Assembly: GCF_002902965.1 (NCBI RefSeq)
Contig: NZ_CP026108.1
Coordinates: 620,001-684,000, forward strand
DNA length: 64,000 bases
Origin: Paraburkholderia hospita
GTDB lineage: Bacteria > Pseudomonadota > Gammaproteobacteria > Burkholderiales > Burkholderiaceae
Reading direction: 5' to 3'
Positions 54,780 to 63,092 of this stretch are shown here, one piece after another; the stretch's first letter is position 1, and every line of letters begins with the position of its first letter. The notes under the pieces were generated by a model that worked only from the letters and a program-made list of their open reading frames with translations, had not been told where the DNA came from and ran no database searches. A program made the translations under genes and the position numbers.

Positions 54780-54929
54780 TCAATTCATGTGCTGGCGCCA
54801 GACAACGGATTCCAGTTGCCGGAGCAACTGCGTCCGCCGATGTTCGCGTCGATAGTGGCCGAACACAAAGATGGCCGCGAACAGCAGGACGGCCGAACCT
54901 AGGGCGGTGCCTAGCCAGGCTTCATCCAT
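54780..54929 (-). CDS. Small single-pass membrane protein (49 residues)
   Basis: ATG at 54929 (complement) preceded by CAGGAGGTGAGG, a strong ribosome-binding site. The product has one hydrophobic helix (WLGTALGSAVLLFAAIFVFG, about residues 5-24) followed by a basic amphipathic tail (HYRREHRRTQLLRQLESVVW). The topology is an inner-membrane anchor with a cytoplasmic basic tail. No family is recognised. Confidence 0.5.
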   Translation of the reverse strand: MDEAWLGTALGSAVLLFAAIFVFGHYRREHRRTQLLRQLESVVWRQHMN

Positions 54930-55109
54930 CCTCACCTCCTGCAATGTGCTATGACCTGCTCTGGTCGTCGATGCGCGCGTGCTGTCGAGTGCGGTTCAGC
55001 GGCTAACGCCTGACACGGACCGCTTGACGGCCTCTCGATGCGTCGGGTGACGATCAGATCACTCCGCCCGGTCAGCTTGCCACGACGGTCGTGGTCCGCA
55101 TATTGTCGC
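54930..55109. other. Promoter region of the small membrane gene
   Basis: No gene. A short perfect hairpin CCACGA-CGG-TCGTGG lies at about 55079-55094, just left of the IS21 end. Confidence 0.35.
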
Positions 55110-55247
55110 TGTCGGATGAATAATCCCCACTTTCGTCGAAGTAAAAATCCCCAGTTGTTTCGAGGATGAGGTGCGCGGCGTAGCCGCGCGCCTCATCGCC
55201 TGATCACCGACGATAGCCCGTTCAGACCCACGCTGACGGGGACGTCG

Positions 55248-56495
55248 ATGACCGATCTGGGAGATGTGATGACGATCTTGGAACTGCATCGGCAGGGACT
55301 GAACGTCTCAGCCATTGCCGCCCGGCTTGGTATGGATCGAAAGACGGTTCGCAAGTACATCAAGGACGGGGTTCAGGCGCCACGGTACGGTCCGCGTGCG
55401 CCGCGACCTTGCGTGGTCGACCCGTTCGTCAGCTATGTGACCGAGCGGGTGCGTGCCTTCCCTGAGCTGAGTAACGAGCGGTTGCTACGGGAGATCCGGG
55501 CGATGGGTTATCCGGGCAGTCGCACCGCGTTGGGCGATCTGGTGCGCGAGGTACGGCCACCGCGCCAACGCGGCTTTGAAGTGCGTTTTGAGACGCCGAT
55601 CGGTCAGCAGGCGCAGGTGGACTTCGCCCATTTCAACGTTGAATTCGACGACACACCCGGCCAGCGCCGTTCGATCTGGCTGTTCTCGATCGTGCTGGGA
55701 CACAGCCGGTATCTATGGGGCCGGTTCGTTGAACATCAGGATCTGCAGACTGTGCTGCGCTGTCACATGGAAGCGTTCGCCCATCTGGGTGGCGTGCCGT
55801 GCGAGATTCTCTATGACCGGATGAAGACCGCTGTGCTCGGCGAACTCGAGCGGCACGTCGTGTACAACGCAAAGATGATTGCATTCGCCCAGCATTACAG
55901 TTTTACGCCGCGTGCGTGCAAGGCATATCGCGCCAAGACCAAGGGCAAGATCGAGCGTCCATACCGCTATATCCGGCAGGATTTCTTCCTCGCACGCCGT
56001 TTCCAGAATCTCGGCGATCTAAACCGGCAACTGCGTGAATGGCTCGATACCGTCGCCAATGTTCGCGTGCATGGCACCACGCAGCGCGTCGTGGCCCAGC
56101 ACTTCAGCGAGGAACGCGCCGCGCTCCAGGCGTTGCCCGCTGGCCTGTTCAATGGTGTGATCCGCCTCGAACGGCGTGTCAGTCACGAGGGTCTCGTCTC
56201 CGTCGGCGGAAACTATTACAGCGTGCCTGACCGAACACGCAGACGCACACTCGAGGTTCACAGCCTGGCACATGAGGTTCGCATCTATGAGGATGGCGAA
56301 CTGCTGGCTGTTCATCCCGTACTCGAAGGCAGACGACGAACCTCGCTGCTGCCGGGTCATCGACGCTCGCATCACCGGCAGCAGTCGGCGGCCCAGCACA
56401 CTGTGCCGCCAGCTTCGCCGGTCGTGAGCCGTCGCCCGCTGTCGTTTTATGACCAGGTGGCGCGGCGCCTGGCGAATGCCGGGAGGTCCGCATGA
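55248..56495 (+). CDS. istA: IS21-family transposase IstA
   Basis: A 415-residue protein. The N-terminal helix-turn-helix is GLNVSAIAARLGMDRKTVRK. The DDE core has Asp in GQQAQVDFAHFNVEFDD, Asp in VPCEILYDRMKTAV and Glu in KTKGKIERPYRYIRQDFF, then the C-terminal SH3-like part SVGGNYYSVPDRTRRRT. The length fits the short IstA class. The stop overlaps the istB start (ATGA), indicating coupled translation. An ATG at 55269 with GGGAG upstream is an alternative start. Confidence 0.92.
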   Translation: MTDLGDVMTILELHRQGLNVSAIAARLGMDRKTVRKYIKDGVQAPRYGPRAPRPCVVDPFVSYVTERVRAFPELSNERLLREIRAMGYPGSRTALGDLVREVRPPRQRGFEVRFETPIGQQAQVDFAHFNVEFDDTPGQRRSIWLFSIVLGHSRYLWGRFVEHQDLQTVLRCHMEAFAHLGGVPCEILYDRMKTAVLGELERHVVYNAKMIAFAQHYSFTPRACKAYRAKTKGKIERPYRYIRQDFFLARRFQNLGDLNRQLREWLDTVANVRVHGTTQRVVAQHFSEERAALQALPAGLFNGVIRLERRVSHEGLVSVGGNYYSVPDRTRRRTLEVHSLAHEVRIYEDGELLAVHPVLEGRRRTSLLPGHRRSHHRQQSAAQHTVPPASPVVSRRPLSFYDQVARRLANAGRSA

Positions 56496-57358
56496 ACATC
56501 ATGCCGGCATCAACACTTGAGCGGATCCGCAGGTACATGGTCGGTCTGCGTATGCCACGCGCACTGGAGGCGCTGGACGCAACACTGGCGCGGTTCGAAC
56601 AGGGCGACAGTTCCATGCTGGAGGTGCTCGAAACACTGCTGGGCGAGGAGTTCACGACGCGGGAAACCCGCCGCATCAAAATGGCGCTGCAGACAGCGCG
56701 CCTTGGCACGATCAAGACACTGGCTGGCTATGACTTCAGCTTCCAGCCGGGCCTGGATCGTGATCGCGTCATGGCACTGGCACAACTCGACTTCATCGAA
56801 CGACGTCAGGCCGTTCACTTCCTCGGTCCGCCTGGAACCGGGAAATCGCACTTGTGCATAGCGCTTGGCGTCGAGGCCGTACGCGCGGGCAAGAGCGTCT
56901 ACTTCGGTACGCTTGCCGAGATCGTCGCGTCGATGATCAAGGCTGAGCGTGAAGGCAACCTCGCACAGCGTGTGCGCTTCCTTGCGCGCAACAGTCTGCT
57001 CATCGTTGACGAGATTGGATACCTCCCTGTCGGCCTCAACGGCGGTAACCTGTTCTTCCAGCTCATCAACGCCTGCTATGAACGGTGCGCGATCATCCTG
57101 ACGTCGAACCGCAGCTTCGGTGAATGGGGCGAGGTGTTCGGCGACAGCGTGGTTGCGGCGGCGCTGCTCGACCGTCTGTTGCATCACGCAGTCGTCATTC
57201 ACATCGAGGGCTCGTCATATCGCCTGCGCGAGCACGCCGACCTGCTTCCCGAGCATTTACGTAACCGGCCGTCTTCACTCAATCCCGCACCCGTCGAACC
57301 CGTCCGTCGACGGCCAGGACGCCCTCGAAGGAACTCACCTGATCACAACGCCGGCTGA
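56492..57358 (+). CDS. istB: IS21-family helper ATPase IstB
   Basis: A 288-residue AAA+ ATPase related to DnaC. Walker A is FLGPPGTGKSHLCIALG (about residues 111-127) and Walker B is NSLLIVDEIGYLPV; a sensor-type ILTSNRSFGEWGEVFGD follows, with an Arg/Pro-rich C-terminal tail. IstB assists IstA in target capture and transpososome assembly. The start overlaps the istA stop. Confidence 0.93.
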   Translation: MNIMPASTLERIRRYMVGLRMPRALEALDATLARFEQGDSSMLEVLETLLGEEFTTRETRRIKMALQTARLGTIKTLAGYDFSFQPGLDRDRVMALAQLDFIERRQAVHFLGPPGTGKSHLCIALGVEAVRAGKSVYFGTLAEIVASMIKAEREGNLAQRVRFLARNSLLIVDEIGYLPVGLNGGNLFFQLINACYERCAIILTSNRSFGEWGEVFGDSVVAAALLDRLLHHAVVIHIEGSSYRLREHADLLPEHLRNRPSSLNPAPVEPVRRRPGRPRRNSPDHNAG

Positions 57359-57493
57359 TCACCGACTACACAGGGTGGGGATTTTTACTTCGACACTTCT
57401 GGGGAAATTACGGTCGACATTGACAGCATATAAAGGAATCCTTGATATGGACCATCCCTGCCATCATATGCTCAGAACCGGATTCCCAGGCGG

Positions 57494-58054
57494 CTATCGC
57501 TTTGCGGCCTGGGATACCGGTTCGCTCCCACGCTTGGTGTCCCCTGATGCGGCCGCCGCGGCCATGTCAAGGTTGCTTCTGGCGACTTCGACCGCCTGCT
57601 GGCTGGTTTTCTGTACGGTTTCGACCAGCGTATGGGCCGCCTTGATCGCGGAGTCCAGCGCGGCGACGACCGCCTCCGAGCCAGCCGGCGCGTTTTTGGC
57701 GACATCCTCCACCACCGACTGCATCTGGCGGACGTACGCTTCGCATTGCGTCTGCGCGACTTTCGCGAATTCGGCCTGGGTCGACAACACGATGTCGAAC
57801 AGTTGCCGCCTGTAGCTTTGCATCTTTTCTGCCGTCGGCGCGGCGAGGCTGTCCTGCAACGCGAGCCAGTCCTGCGGTTCCTTCACGGATAGCGCCTTCT
57901 GCGCCAGATCAAATGAATCCGCCAGCGTCGAGCGGGTCACCTGCACGTTCAGTTCAGCCAGTTTCTCAACGCCTTCGACGACCTTGTTGCCCAGGCCGAA
58001 CAGGATGTCGAGGCTGGCCTTCCGCGTTGCTGTTACCTGTTCCGGGGTCAGCAT
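57494..58054 (-). CDS. phaP: Phasin (PHA granule-associated protein)
   Basis: A 186-residue phasin_2-family protein starting at an ATG behind AGGAG. It is almost entirely amphipathic helix: MLTPEQVTATRKASLDILFG at the N-terminus, LAELNVQVTRSTLADSFDLA, and a Ser/Ala-rich C-terminal region. Phasins coat polyhydroxybutyrate granules and regulate their size and number. It is a single gene; an IS21 element has inserted 74 bp downstream. The window also carries a PHB-depolymerase-type gene and a PHA synthase fragment, consistent with a PHB-producing host. Confidence 0.9.
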   Translation of the reverse strand: MLTPEQVTATRKASLDILFGLGNKVVEGVEKLAELNVQVTRSTLADSFDLAQKALSVKEPQDWLALQDSLAAPTAEKMQSYRRQLFDIVLSTQAEFAKVAQTQCEAYVRQMQSVVEDVAKNAPAGSEAVVAALDSAIKAAHTLVETVQKTSQQAVEVARSNLDMAAAAASGDTKRGSEPVSQAAKR

Positions 58055-58306
58055 GATGAAAACTCCTGTAAGGACGATCCGCGCGAACGTTGTGCCGCCC
58101 AGGGCGGATCACAACGGGAAACGGCGGGGATCGCGTGAAGCCGATGAAGTGCGTGGCTCGGGGCACACGCAGATAGTCCGCAGGTCAACGTTGAATCGGG
58201 GCGACCGATATATCGGATGTCGAACGCCACCGAGTGGCCGCCGCTGTACACGCGACGTCACGGTGTTGCGTCAGTGCGCGGGATCGGACTCGCCGACGGC
58301 TGCTAC
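58055..58306. other. Promoter region of the phasin gene
   Basis: No gene seen; contains the upstream region of phaP and the 3' flank of the 65-residue gene. Confidence 0.4.
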
Positions 58307-58504
58307 CTAGCGTTTTCGGGCAACGGCCTGAAGCACGGAATCGCCGTCGCGGGTGAGGCGGAAACGCTGACCTCCGGACGCGAGTTGTTCCAGTGCGACC
58401 AGTTGCTGTTCCAGCAGAGTGTCAAGTGCTTCGCGGTTCAGGTCGATCTGGTCAGGTGCTGCCTTGACCAGCATTAGCGTGGCGAATTCGTGAGGGCTTA
58501 GCAT
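58307..58504 (-). CDS. Small conserved protein of unknown function (65 residues)
   Basis: ATG at 58504 (complement) with GGAGAGAC upstream. The product (MLSPHEFATLMLVKAAPDQI; LDTLLEQQLVALEQLASG; FRLTRDGDSVLQAVAR) looks like a small winged-helix-like domain, with the Thr-Arg-Asp-Gly-Asp segment as a possible wing. I have seen similar small proteins in Paraburkholderia genomes without an assigned function. Confidence 0.6.
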   Translation of the reverse strand: MLSPHEFATLMLVKAAPDQIDLNREALDTLLEQQLVALEQLASGGQRFRLTRDGDSVLQAVARKR

Positions 58505-58865
58505 GCATGTCTCTCCGTTATCTGGATTATCAGTCGTACTGACGCATCAATTACCGGTGACGCGCCATTTCGATATTCGGTATTTATTCCAGTTTCTTAT
58601 ATCCGGCATTGCGAATTCGGTTTTTCAAAGCCGGACCCAAATATTAAGTCCGAATGGAGGCGGGACGGGATAAAAATAATGCATGAATTTCGCATCTTGA
58701 TAGAGGCGCTTTTGTCCACCGTATCGCGCCCGACGCGCATATGTTTGAAACGTAGTCTCAGTTGGTACCACAGGGCCGTGACCAGAACCATATGTTTAGC
58801 CTCTCAGGCGATGTGGCCAGACTAAATAGCCACTGAACAAATAGCTTTGCTGGTACACCCGGCGC
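58505..58865. other. AT-richer intergenic region left of IS30
   Basis: No supported gene; probably the promoter of the 65-residue gene and acquired DNA at the IS30 target. Confidence 0.35.
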
Positions 58866-59963
58866 TATCAAATCTGAAGTGCAACACCTTCCTCGTGTAA
58901 GGTGCGCACATGCAAAAAAGAAGAACGTATCAACAGCTTCAGCCTGAAGAACGCATAACCATTGCAAGCATGAAGCAGCAGGGTTCGAGTGTTCGGGCCA
59001 TGGCCCGAATACTCGGGCGCCCGGCATCAACCGTGAGCCGCGAGCTGACCAGAAACACGTGTTCTGCCGTGGGCTATGCGTCTGCGCCGGCGCAGTCGCT
59101 CAGCACGAGCCGACGCGAGGCTGCGCGCCCATGTCCCAAGCTGCACCCTCAAAGCGTGTCGTGGCGCGTCGTACTCACCCTGCTGGAATGGAAGTGGTCG
59201 CCCCAGCAGATCTCAGGTACCCTCAAACGAATGTGGCCCAACGATCCGACCCAGCACGTCTCGCACGAGACCATCTACACTGCCATCTATGCGCAGCCAC
59301 GCGGTGAGCTGCGCCGCCAGCTTATCGCCTGTCTGCGCCACGGCCACAGCACGCGTATGTCACGCAAGCGGGGCACTGACCGGCGCGGCCAGATCCCCGA
59401 TATGGTGAGCATCCATGTGCGCCCGCCTGAGGTCGACGACCGGGTGATGCCAGGTCACTGGGAAGGCGACTTCATAAAGGGCGCCGGCAACCAGTCTTCC
59501 GTCGGCGTGCTGGTTGAGCGCACCAGTCGCCTGGTGCTGCTGGCGAAGATGGAAGACGCCACCGCCGCCTCGGCACTGGCGGGCTTCACTGCCAAACTGA
59601 ATTCGATCGCCGCACCACTGCGCAAGAGCTTTACCTACGACCAGGGTAAGGAAATGACCCGGCATCAGGAGCTCAGCGCCGCCACCGGCGTGCGCGTGTA
59701 CTTCTGCGATCCGCACAGTCCATGGCAACGCGGTACCTGCGAGAACACCAACGGGCTGCTGCGGCAGTATCTGCCGAAGGGCACTGACCTCTCGATCTAC
59801 AGTCAGGACGAACTCGATGGCATCGCCGACAGCCTCAACAGCCGACCTCGCGCCACCCATGCATTTCATTCACCATTCGAGGTCTTCGAACGTATGCTCG
59901 CAACCGCTTCGATAACCTCAGCTTCCATTCATTAGCCCCCTGTTGCGCTTCACTCTTGAAACC
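58866..59963 (+). mobile_element. IS30-family element
   Basis: One intact transposase gene with partly matching inverted ends: about 58868-58888 (TGAAGTGCAACAC core) and 59939-59960 (CTGTTGCGCTTCA core). The exact tips and target duplication could not be fixed. Confidence 0.7.
58910..59935 (+). CDS. IS30-family transposase
   Basis: A 341-residue protein. The N-terminal helix-turn-helix YQQLQPEERITIASMKQQGS and SVRAMARILGRPASTVSREL is typical of IS30. DDE core: Asp in MPGHWEGDFIKGAGNQSSVG, Asp in KSFTYDQGKEMTRHQEL and Glu in SPWQRGTCENTNGLLRQYLP. C-terminal signature: LNSRPRATHAFHSPFEVFER. The frame is intact. Confidence 0.93.
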   Translation: MQKRRTYQQLQPEERITIASMKQQGSSVRAMARILGRPASTVSRELTRNTCSAVGYASAPAQSLSTSRREAARPCPKLHPQSVSWRVVLTLLEWKWSPQQISGTLKRMWPNDPTQHVSHETIYTAIYAQPRGELRRQLIACLRHGHSTRMSRKRGTDRRGQIPDMVSIHVRPPEVDDRVMPGHWEGDFIKGAGNQSSVGVLVERTSRLVLLAKMEDATAASALAGFTAKLNSIAAPLRKSFTYDQGKEMTRHQELSAATGVRVYFCDPHSPWQRGTCENTNGLLRQYLPKGTDLSIYSQDELDGIADSLNSRPRATHAFHSPFEVFERMLATASITSASIH

Positions 59964-60014
59964 GCCCCCGATTTAAACCGAATTTGCTTGATTTAAATAC
60001 TAATACTTTTCAGT

Positions 60015-60033
60015 TAATATGATTCTCATTATC
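60015..60033. promoter_or_regulatory. Probable Fur box
   Basis: TAATATGATTCTCATTATC matches 14 of 19 positions of the Fur consensus GATAATGATAATCATTATC, including GAT--TCATTATC. It lies 50 bp upstream of a small open frame starting at 60083, suggesting iron control of that gene. Confidence 0.5.
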
Positions 60034-60082
60034 AAAATGTCAGATTCGCGAGCTACACTTCTACGAAAAATTCACGGCAACA

Positions 60083-60385
60083 ATGAGCGAAGCGATGACC
60101 TCTCAACATGAACGAGCGGGCGTCACCACGAGCCTGACTGTGCGCGCTGCCGCCGGCCAGTTGAGAATTCTGCCTGTCTGGCAGGCGCTGGGCCCCCATG
60201 CCGCGAAGGCCAGACGGACCAGGGTTCACTGCAGCAGGAAGCACAACGTCGACGAGATGACGCTGATGTTTGAGGCGGTTTCAACTTCCGATCTGCGCGA
60301 AGTAGCCTGGCGGCTGAACGCCCAGTCCTGGGTCGTAGCGACCTCGCTTCATACCTTACCGGCCGACTCATCCATTGTCCGGTGA
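60083..60385 (+). CDS. Small protein of unknown function, possibly iron-regulated
   Basis: A 100-residue frame. The ATG at 60083 has a weak ribosome-binding site; an ATG at 60095 follows GAGCGAAGC. The second half (DEMTLMFEAVSTSDLREVAW, then RLNAQSWVVATSLH) has an alternating strand/helix pattern reminiscent of small ACT-like or regulator domains, but no family is recognised. A Fur-box-like site just upstream supports a real gene, possibly a small regulator of iron uptake. No siderophore or TonB gene is visible in the window. Confidence 0.4.
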   Translation: MSEAMTSQHERAGVTTSLTVRAAAGQLRILPVWQALGPHAAKARRTRVHCSRKHNVDEMTLMFEAVSTSDLREVAWRLNAQSWVVATSLHTLPADSSIVR

Positions 60386-60712
60386 GATGGTGGGTAATGC
60401 CTGGTTCATCTGCAGCCAGGATCCTCGCGCTTCTGCTCGCAGTCGCTCGTGGACATCGTAGCGGGAGTAGGACCGGGGCGGAGCGGCGGTTTTGATCCTG
60501 GCAACAGGCAACAGCGAGCCGCTGCGCAACGTCCTCGCAAGGGGTCGCGAATGGCGGTTCGCTACGCCGGCCCGTTGCAGGCTTTCGGGAGCGGGACAAT
60601 GCGCGAACGAGGTCCGGGGCTGCGCTCCTACGTGACACGTCCGACCTGAGCTGGCCCGCTACTGGCCGCCGACCTGGGCAGAGGGTTAGCCCCATATCCA
60701 GCCCCGCTGGAT
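60386..60712. other. Region with decayed DNA
   Basis: No supported gene; leads into fragments of a histidine kinase and a PHA synthase. Confidence 0.35.
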
Positions 60713-60832
60713 GTGGACGGGATCATGACCCATCTTGCGCATCTGCTCGACGATCTGCTCGACAGCGCTCGCATTGCGTCCGGACAGCTTCAACTGAGCC
60801 GCGCGCCGATCGACATGCGTGCGGCAATCGGC
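60713..60832 (+). pseudogene. Histidine kinase fragment (dimerisation helix only)
   Basis: Forty codons reading LAHLLDDLLDSARIASGQLQ then LSRAPIDMRAAI, the end of an HK dimerisation domain just after the H-box. Neither the kinase start nor its ATPase domain is present. The frame then runs on into a PHA synthase fragment. Confidence 0.6.
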
Positions 60833-60862
60833 ACCGGCGGTGGCGTCGGACGGGACGTTGCG

Positions 60863-61010
60863 ATCACTCCGGGCAAGGTCGTGTACCGCAACCGTGTCAT
60901 CGAGCTGATCCAGTATCAGCCGCAGACCTCAACAGTCTGGCGTGAGCCGTATTGATCGTCCCTTCGTGGATACTGAAGTACTACATTCTCGATCTGTCGC
61001 CCCACAACTG
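60863..61010 (+). pseudogene. phaC: Class I PHA synthase (PhaC) fragment
   Basis: The frame reads ITPGKVVYRNRVIELIQYQP then QTSTVWREP, shifts by one or two bases, and resumes LIVPSWILKYYILDLSPHN: about 50 consecutive residues of the conserved region upstream of the lipase-like box of PHB synthases. Everything else of the gene is missing. Confidence 0.7.
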
Positions 61011-61373
61011 CACAACTCACTCGTTCGCTACTTTCCTCGCGGAACCCCCGCAACGAAGCGTGGGATGTCGGCCTGAACGCTTTCTGACCTGAAGCGACAA
61101 CTCCACTGAACTCACTGACAGCCCCGGTTCAACTCGCCGGGACCATTTATGCCTCATTGGCACCAAGGCACGCAGCAACGCCTGCGCTCGACGCGCGGCC
61201 ATTCGCTTCCGTGTGACTGCCCGTGCCCGATTGTGAAGCTTTTTTTGCACGAAAATACGCCATGGGTACGTACGTCAGCCGTCTCGCTACGCGCACGTTA
61301 CGCGTACCGGCGGAAATCGAACCGCAGCCGATCAGCTGGGCGGACAAAAAACTGAAGTTGTCTGGCTTAGGCA
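61011..61373. other. Region without a supported gene
   Basis: Frames here lack start signals and recognisable domains; probably decayed sequence following the PhaC fragment. Confidence 0.35.
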
Positions 61374-61676
61374 CTAATGGCGGGACCCGACTGGTCTCCA
61401 GTTGCCGATCATTTCTGCCGCATCAGCCCTATCGCGCTGAATTAACCGCTCACCAAGGACAAGGACAAAACCATCGAGGTCTCCTGGTCCGTGATTCGCT
61501 ACAAAAGCAGACAATGTTTCGCCGATCGCCTGCATTAAAGAGGATTGAGTAAGGGTACTCGCGATCACCGACGACCCACGGGCTAATTCGAGAGCGTATC
61601 TGGTCTCAATCAGAGAGCGATGAGCTTTGAGCCGACTGCTTTTCGCCACTCGCCTGTTTGCGTTTCTCTCAGTCAT
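61374..61676 (-). CDS. Possible small protein of unknown function
   Basis: A 100-residue frame starting at an ATG at 61676 (complement). It is basic at the N-terminus (MTERNANRRVAKSSRLKAHR) and then more structured (SLMQAIGETLSAFVANHGPG; DLDGFVLVLGERLIQRDRAD). There is no clear Shine-Dalgarno sequence and no family is recognised. A strong palindrome at 61690-61720 lies just upstream of the start, the position of an operator, which mildly supports a real gene. Confidence 0.35.
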   Translation of the reverse strand: MTERNANRRVAKSSRLKAHRSLIETRYALELARGSSVIASTLTQSSLMQAIGETLSAFVANHGPGDLDGFVLVLGERLIQRDRADAAEMIGNWRPVGSRH

Positions 61677-61689
61677 TTAGTTGTGTTAA

Positions 61690-61720
61690 CAACTACAACT
61701 TTTACACAAAGTTGTAGTTG
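61690..61720. promoter_or_regulatory. Perfect 13-bp-arm palindrome, operator-like
   Basis: CAACTACAACTTT-TACAC-AAAGTTGTAGTTG, perfect arms with a 5-base centre, next to a second partial inverted repeat (AGTTGTGTTAACAACT). It lies 13 bp upstream of the minus-strand frame starting at 61676, so it could bind a dimeric regulator. It is not followed by a T-run, so it is not a terminator. Confidence 0.5.
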
Positions 61721-62006
61721 ATCACGTGAATCTCGCAGTTCTCACCTAAGAAAAAATCGTCCGACGCGCAGCATCGGCCTTTAAATGCCGAACTACAAAG
61801 GTACAGCCTTCGGCGACGCAAACGATGTCATTTTCTGACTTGCGCCTCACTCAGAGTTCCCATAACGTGAGAATGACAGGCCGCTGCCATTTAAAATAAT
61901 GCGATGTTGATGAATGTTACTAAATGATCTCCGGAGACGGGAGACAAACACCTCGTCGCTATCCGCCAGATAATTTGTCAGTGGTATTACGACCGGCGAA
62001 AACGCA
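61721..62006. other. AT-rich intergenic region
   Basis: No supported gene; AT-richer than its surroundings. Confidence 0.35.
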
Positions 62007-62186
62007 ATGCCTCAAGGGCCGAAGCTCTCGGGGCCCGGCCAGCCGGCTGCCGATTTCCTGATCCAGGGCACGGCGGCGCATGGGGTGCGCGGGCTCGTGA
62101 ATCTGTTCGGCATCGAATCGCCGGGCTTGACGGCGTGCCTCGCGATCGCGCAGCGTAATTGCGAAAACATTCCCGGACCGGCCTGA
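62007..62186 (+). pseudogene. FAD-dependent oxidoreductase (DAO superfamily), C-terminal fragment
   Basis: Fifty-nine codons reading [16 protein letters not shown] and [20 protein letters not shown] then CLAIAQ, the conserved C-terminal FAD-binding end of the L-2-hydroxyglutarate-oxidase-like branch of DAO-superfamily flavoenzymes. The N-terminal Rossmann fold is absent and no upstream start is seen, so only the tail remains. Confidence 0.6.
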
Positions 62187-62389
62187 GCGGACGAGAGGCG
62201 CGGACTCTGGGCGAGGACGAGAGGAGGCGCACATTTGCGGGAGCGGGCCGCGGCGTTACTCTCTTCATTGCAGCGACGGCAGTGCCACAAACGATCTTCG
62301 TTGTATGCTGCGCGTTGCCGCCGTCGCAAAACGGCGGCAGTAAAGGTCCCTGCCAAACGGGTCCAACACAACACCTGGAGAATCCCCCA

Positions 62390-62704
62390 ATGAAACAGTC
62401 TCGTCGCACGTTTCTGATTACGAGTCTTGGCGCCGCTTCGGCGCTCGCCCTCTCGCGCCAGGCGTTCGCCGATGCACCGCACGTTAGCGAAAGCGACCCG
62501 ACCGCGGTAGCGCTCGGCTACAAGGAAGACGCGACCAAGATCGACAAGGCCAAGTACGGGTCGAAGTACGTGGCCGGCTCAATGTGCAGCAACTGCTCGC
62601 TGTATTCGGGTAAGGCGGGCGACGCCTTTGGCCCGTGTGCACTGTTTGGCGGAAAGCAAGTCAACGGCAAGGGATGGTGCAGCGGCTATACCAAGAAGGC
62701 CTGA
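62390..62704 (+). CDS. High-potential iron-sulfur protein (HiPIP)
   Basis: A 104-residue protein from an ATG with GGAG nine bases upstream. A Tat signal peptide with the twin arginines in MKQSRRTFLITSLGAASALA ends near QAFA-D, so the cofactor is inserted in the cytoplasm before export. The mature part has the four [4Fe-4S] ligand cysteines in the HiPIP spacing: MCSNCSLYSG (two), GPCALFGG and KGWCSGYTKKA. HiPIPs are soluble periplasmic electron carriers between the bc1 complex and terminal reductases or oxidases. It is a single gene. Confidence 0.9.
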   Translation: MKQSRRTFLITSLGAASALALSRQAFADAPHVSESDPTAVALGYKEDATKIDKAKYGSKYVAGSMCSNCSLYSGKAGDAFGPCALFGGKQVNGKGWCSGYTKKA

Positions 62705-62940
62705 TCTACAGGAAGACTGCACGGGCGCGCATTGAGGATCACATCGAGCATCTGCTCGGCGTTTCGGAATGATCCGAATGATGGGTACCGCGATCGGCGT
62801 CGCGGGTGTTCTGGCTTGCGACAGGAGCCGGTTGAGCGCGGCAGGATGACACACGGATTCTTGAGGCCTGTCCGGATCCGTTCGACCCGACCGGATCACA
62901 ATCGTGCAGCCGCTAGCGGCCGGAAATGCGGGAGATCACG
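62705..62940. other. 3' flank of the HiPIP gene
   Basis: No gene or terminator recognised. Confidence 0.35.
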
Positions 62941-63092
62941 TGAAGCGTGTCTATACCTGCCACGGCCTGGAAATCCAGGTCAGTGTCGAGACGTTTGCCG
63001 TTAAGGCGCGTTCGGTAAGTACTCAGCCGTTGTCATGCGCTGTGACGGGAAGGGGTACAGTCGGCGGCCGTCATGTCGGGCAACCATCATGA
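62941..63092 (+). pseudogene. 5' fragment of a small conserved gene
   Basis: A GTG with GGAGA upstream opens MKRVYTCHGLEIQVSVETFA, which resembles the start of small Burkholderia proteins that begin with a basic residue and RVYTCxGxEI. After about 20 codons the resemblance stops and the frame ends after 50 codons. Probably a truncated gene. Confidence 0.3.

Larger units (their letters stand above)
55110..57419 (+). mobile_element. Complete IS21-family element
   Basis: Ends begin TGTCG on the left and end CGACA on the right. Both ends carry GTCGAAGTAAAAATCCCCA at the same offset of 25 bases from the tip, in inverted orientation, and a TCCCCA repeat further out; multiple terminal repeats are an IS21 feature. 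It contains intact istA and istB genes. Confidence 0.88.

Noticed and set aside
55079..57430. Target-site duplication of the IS21 element
   Set aside because: GCATAT occurs near both ends but not directly adjacent to the right tip, so no duplication is claimed.
60123..60695. A 190-codon minus-strand frame over the Fur-box gene and downstream region
   Set aside because: Arg/Ser/Pro-rich shadow composition, no start signal, and overlaps a better supported frame.
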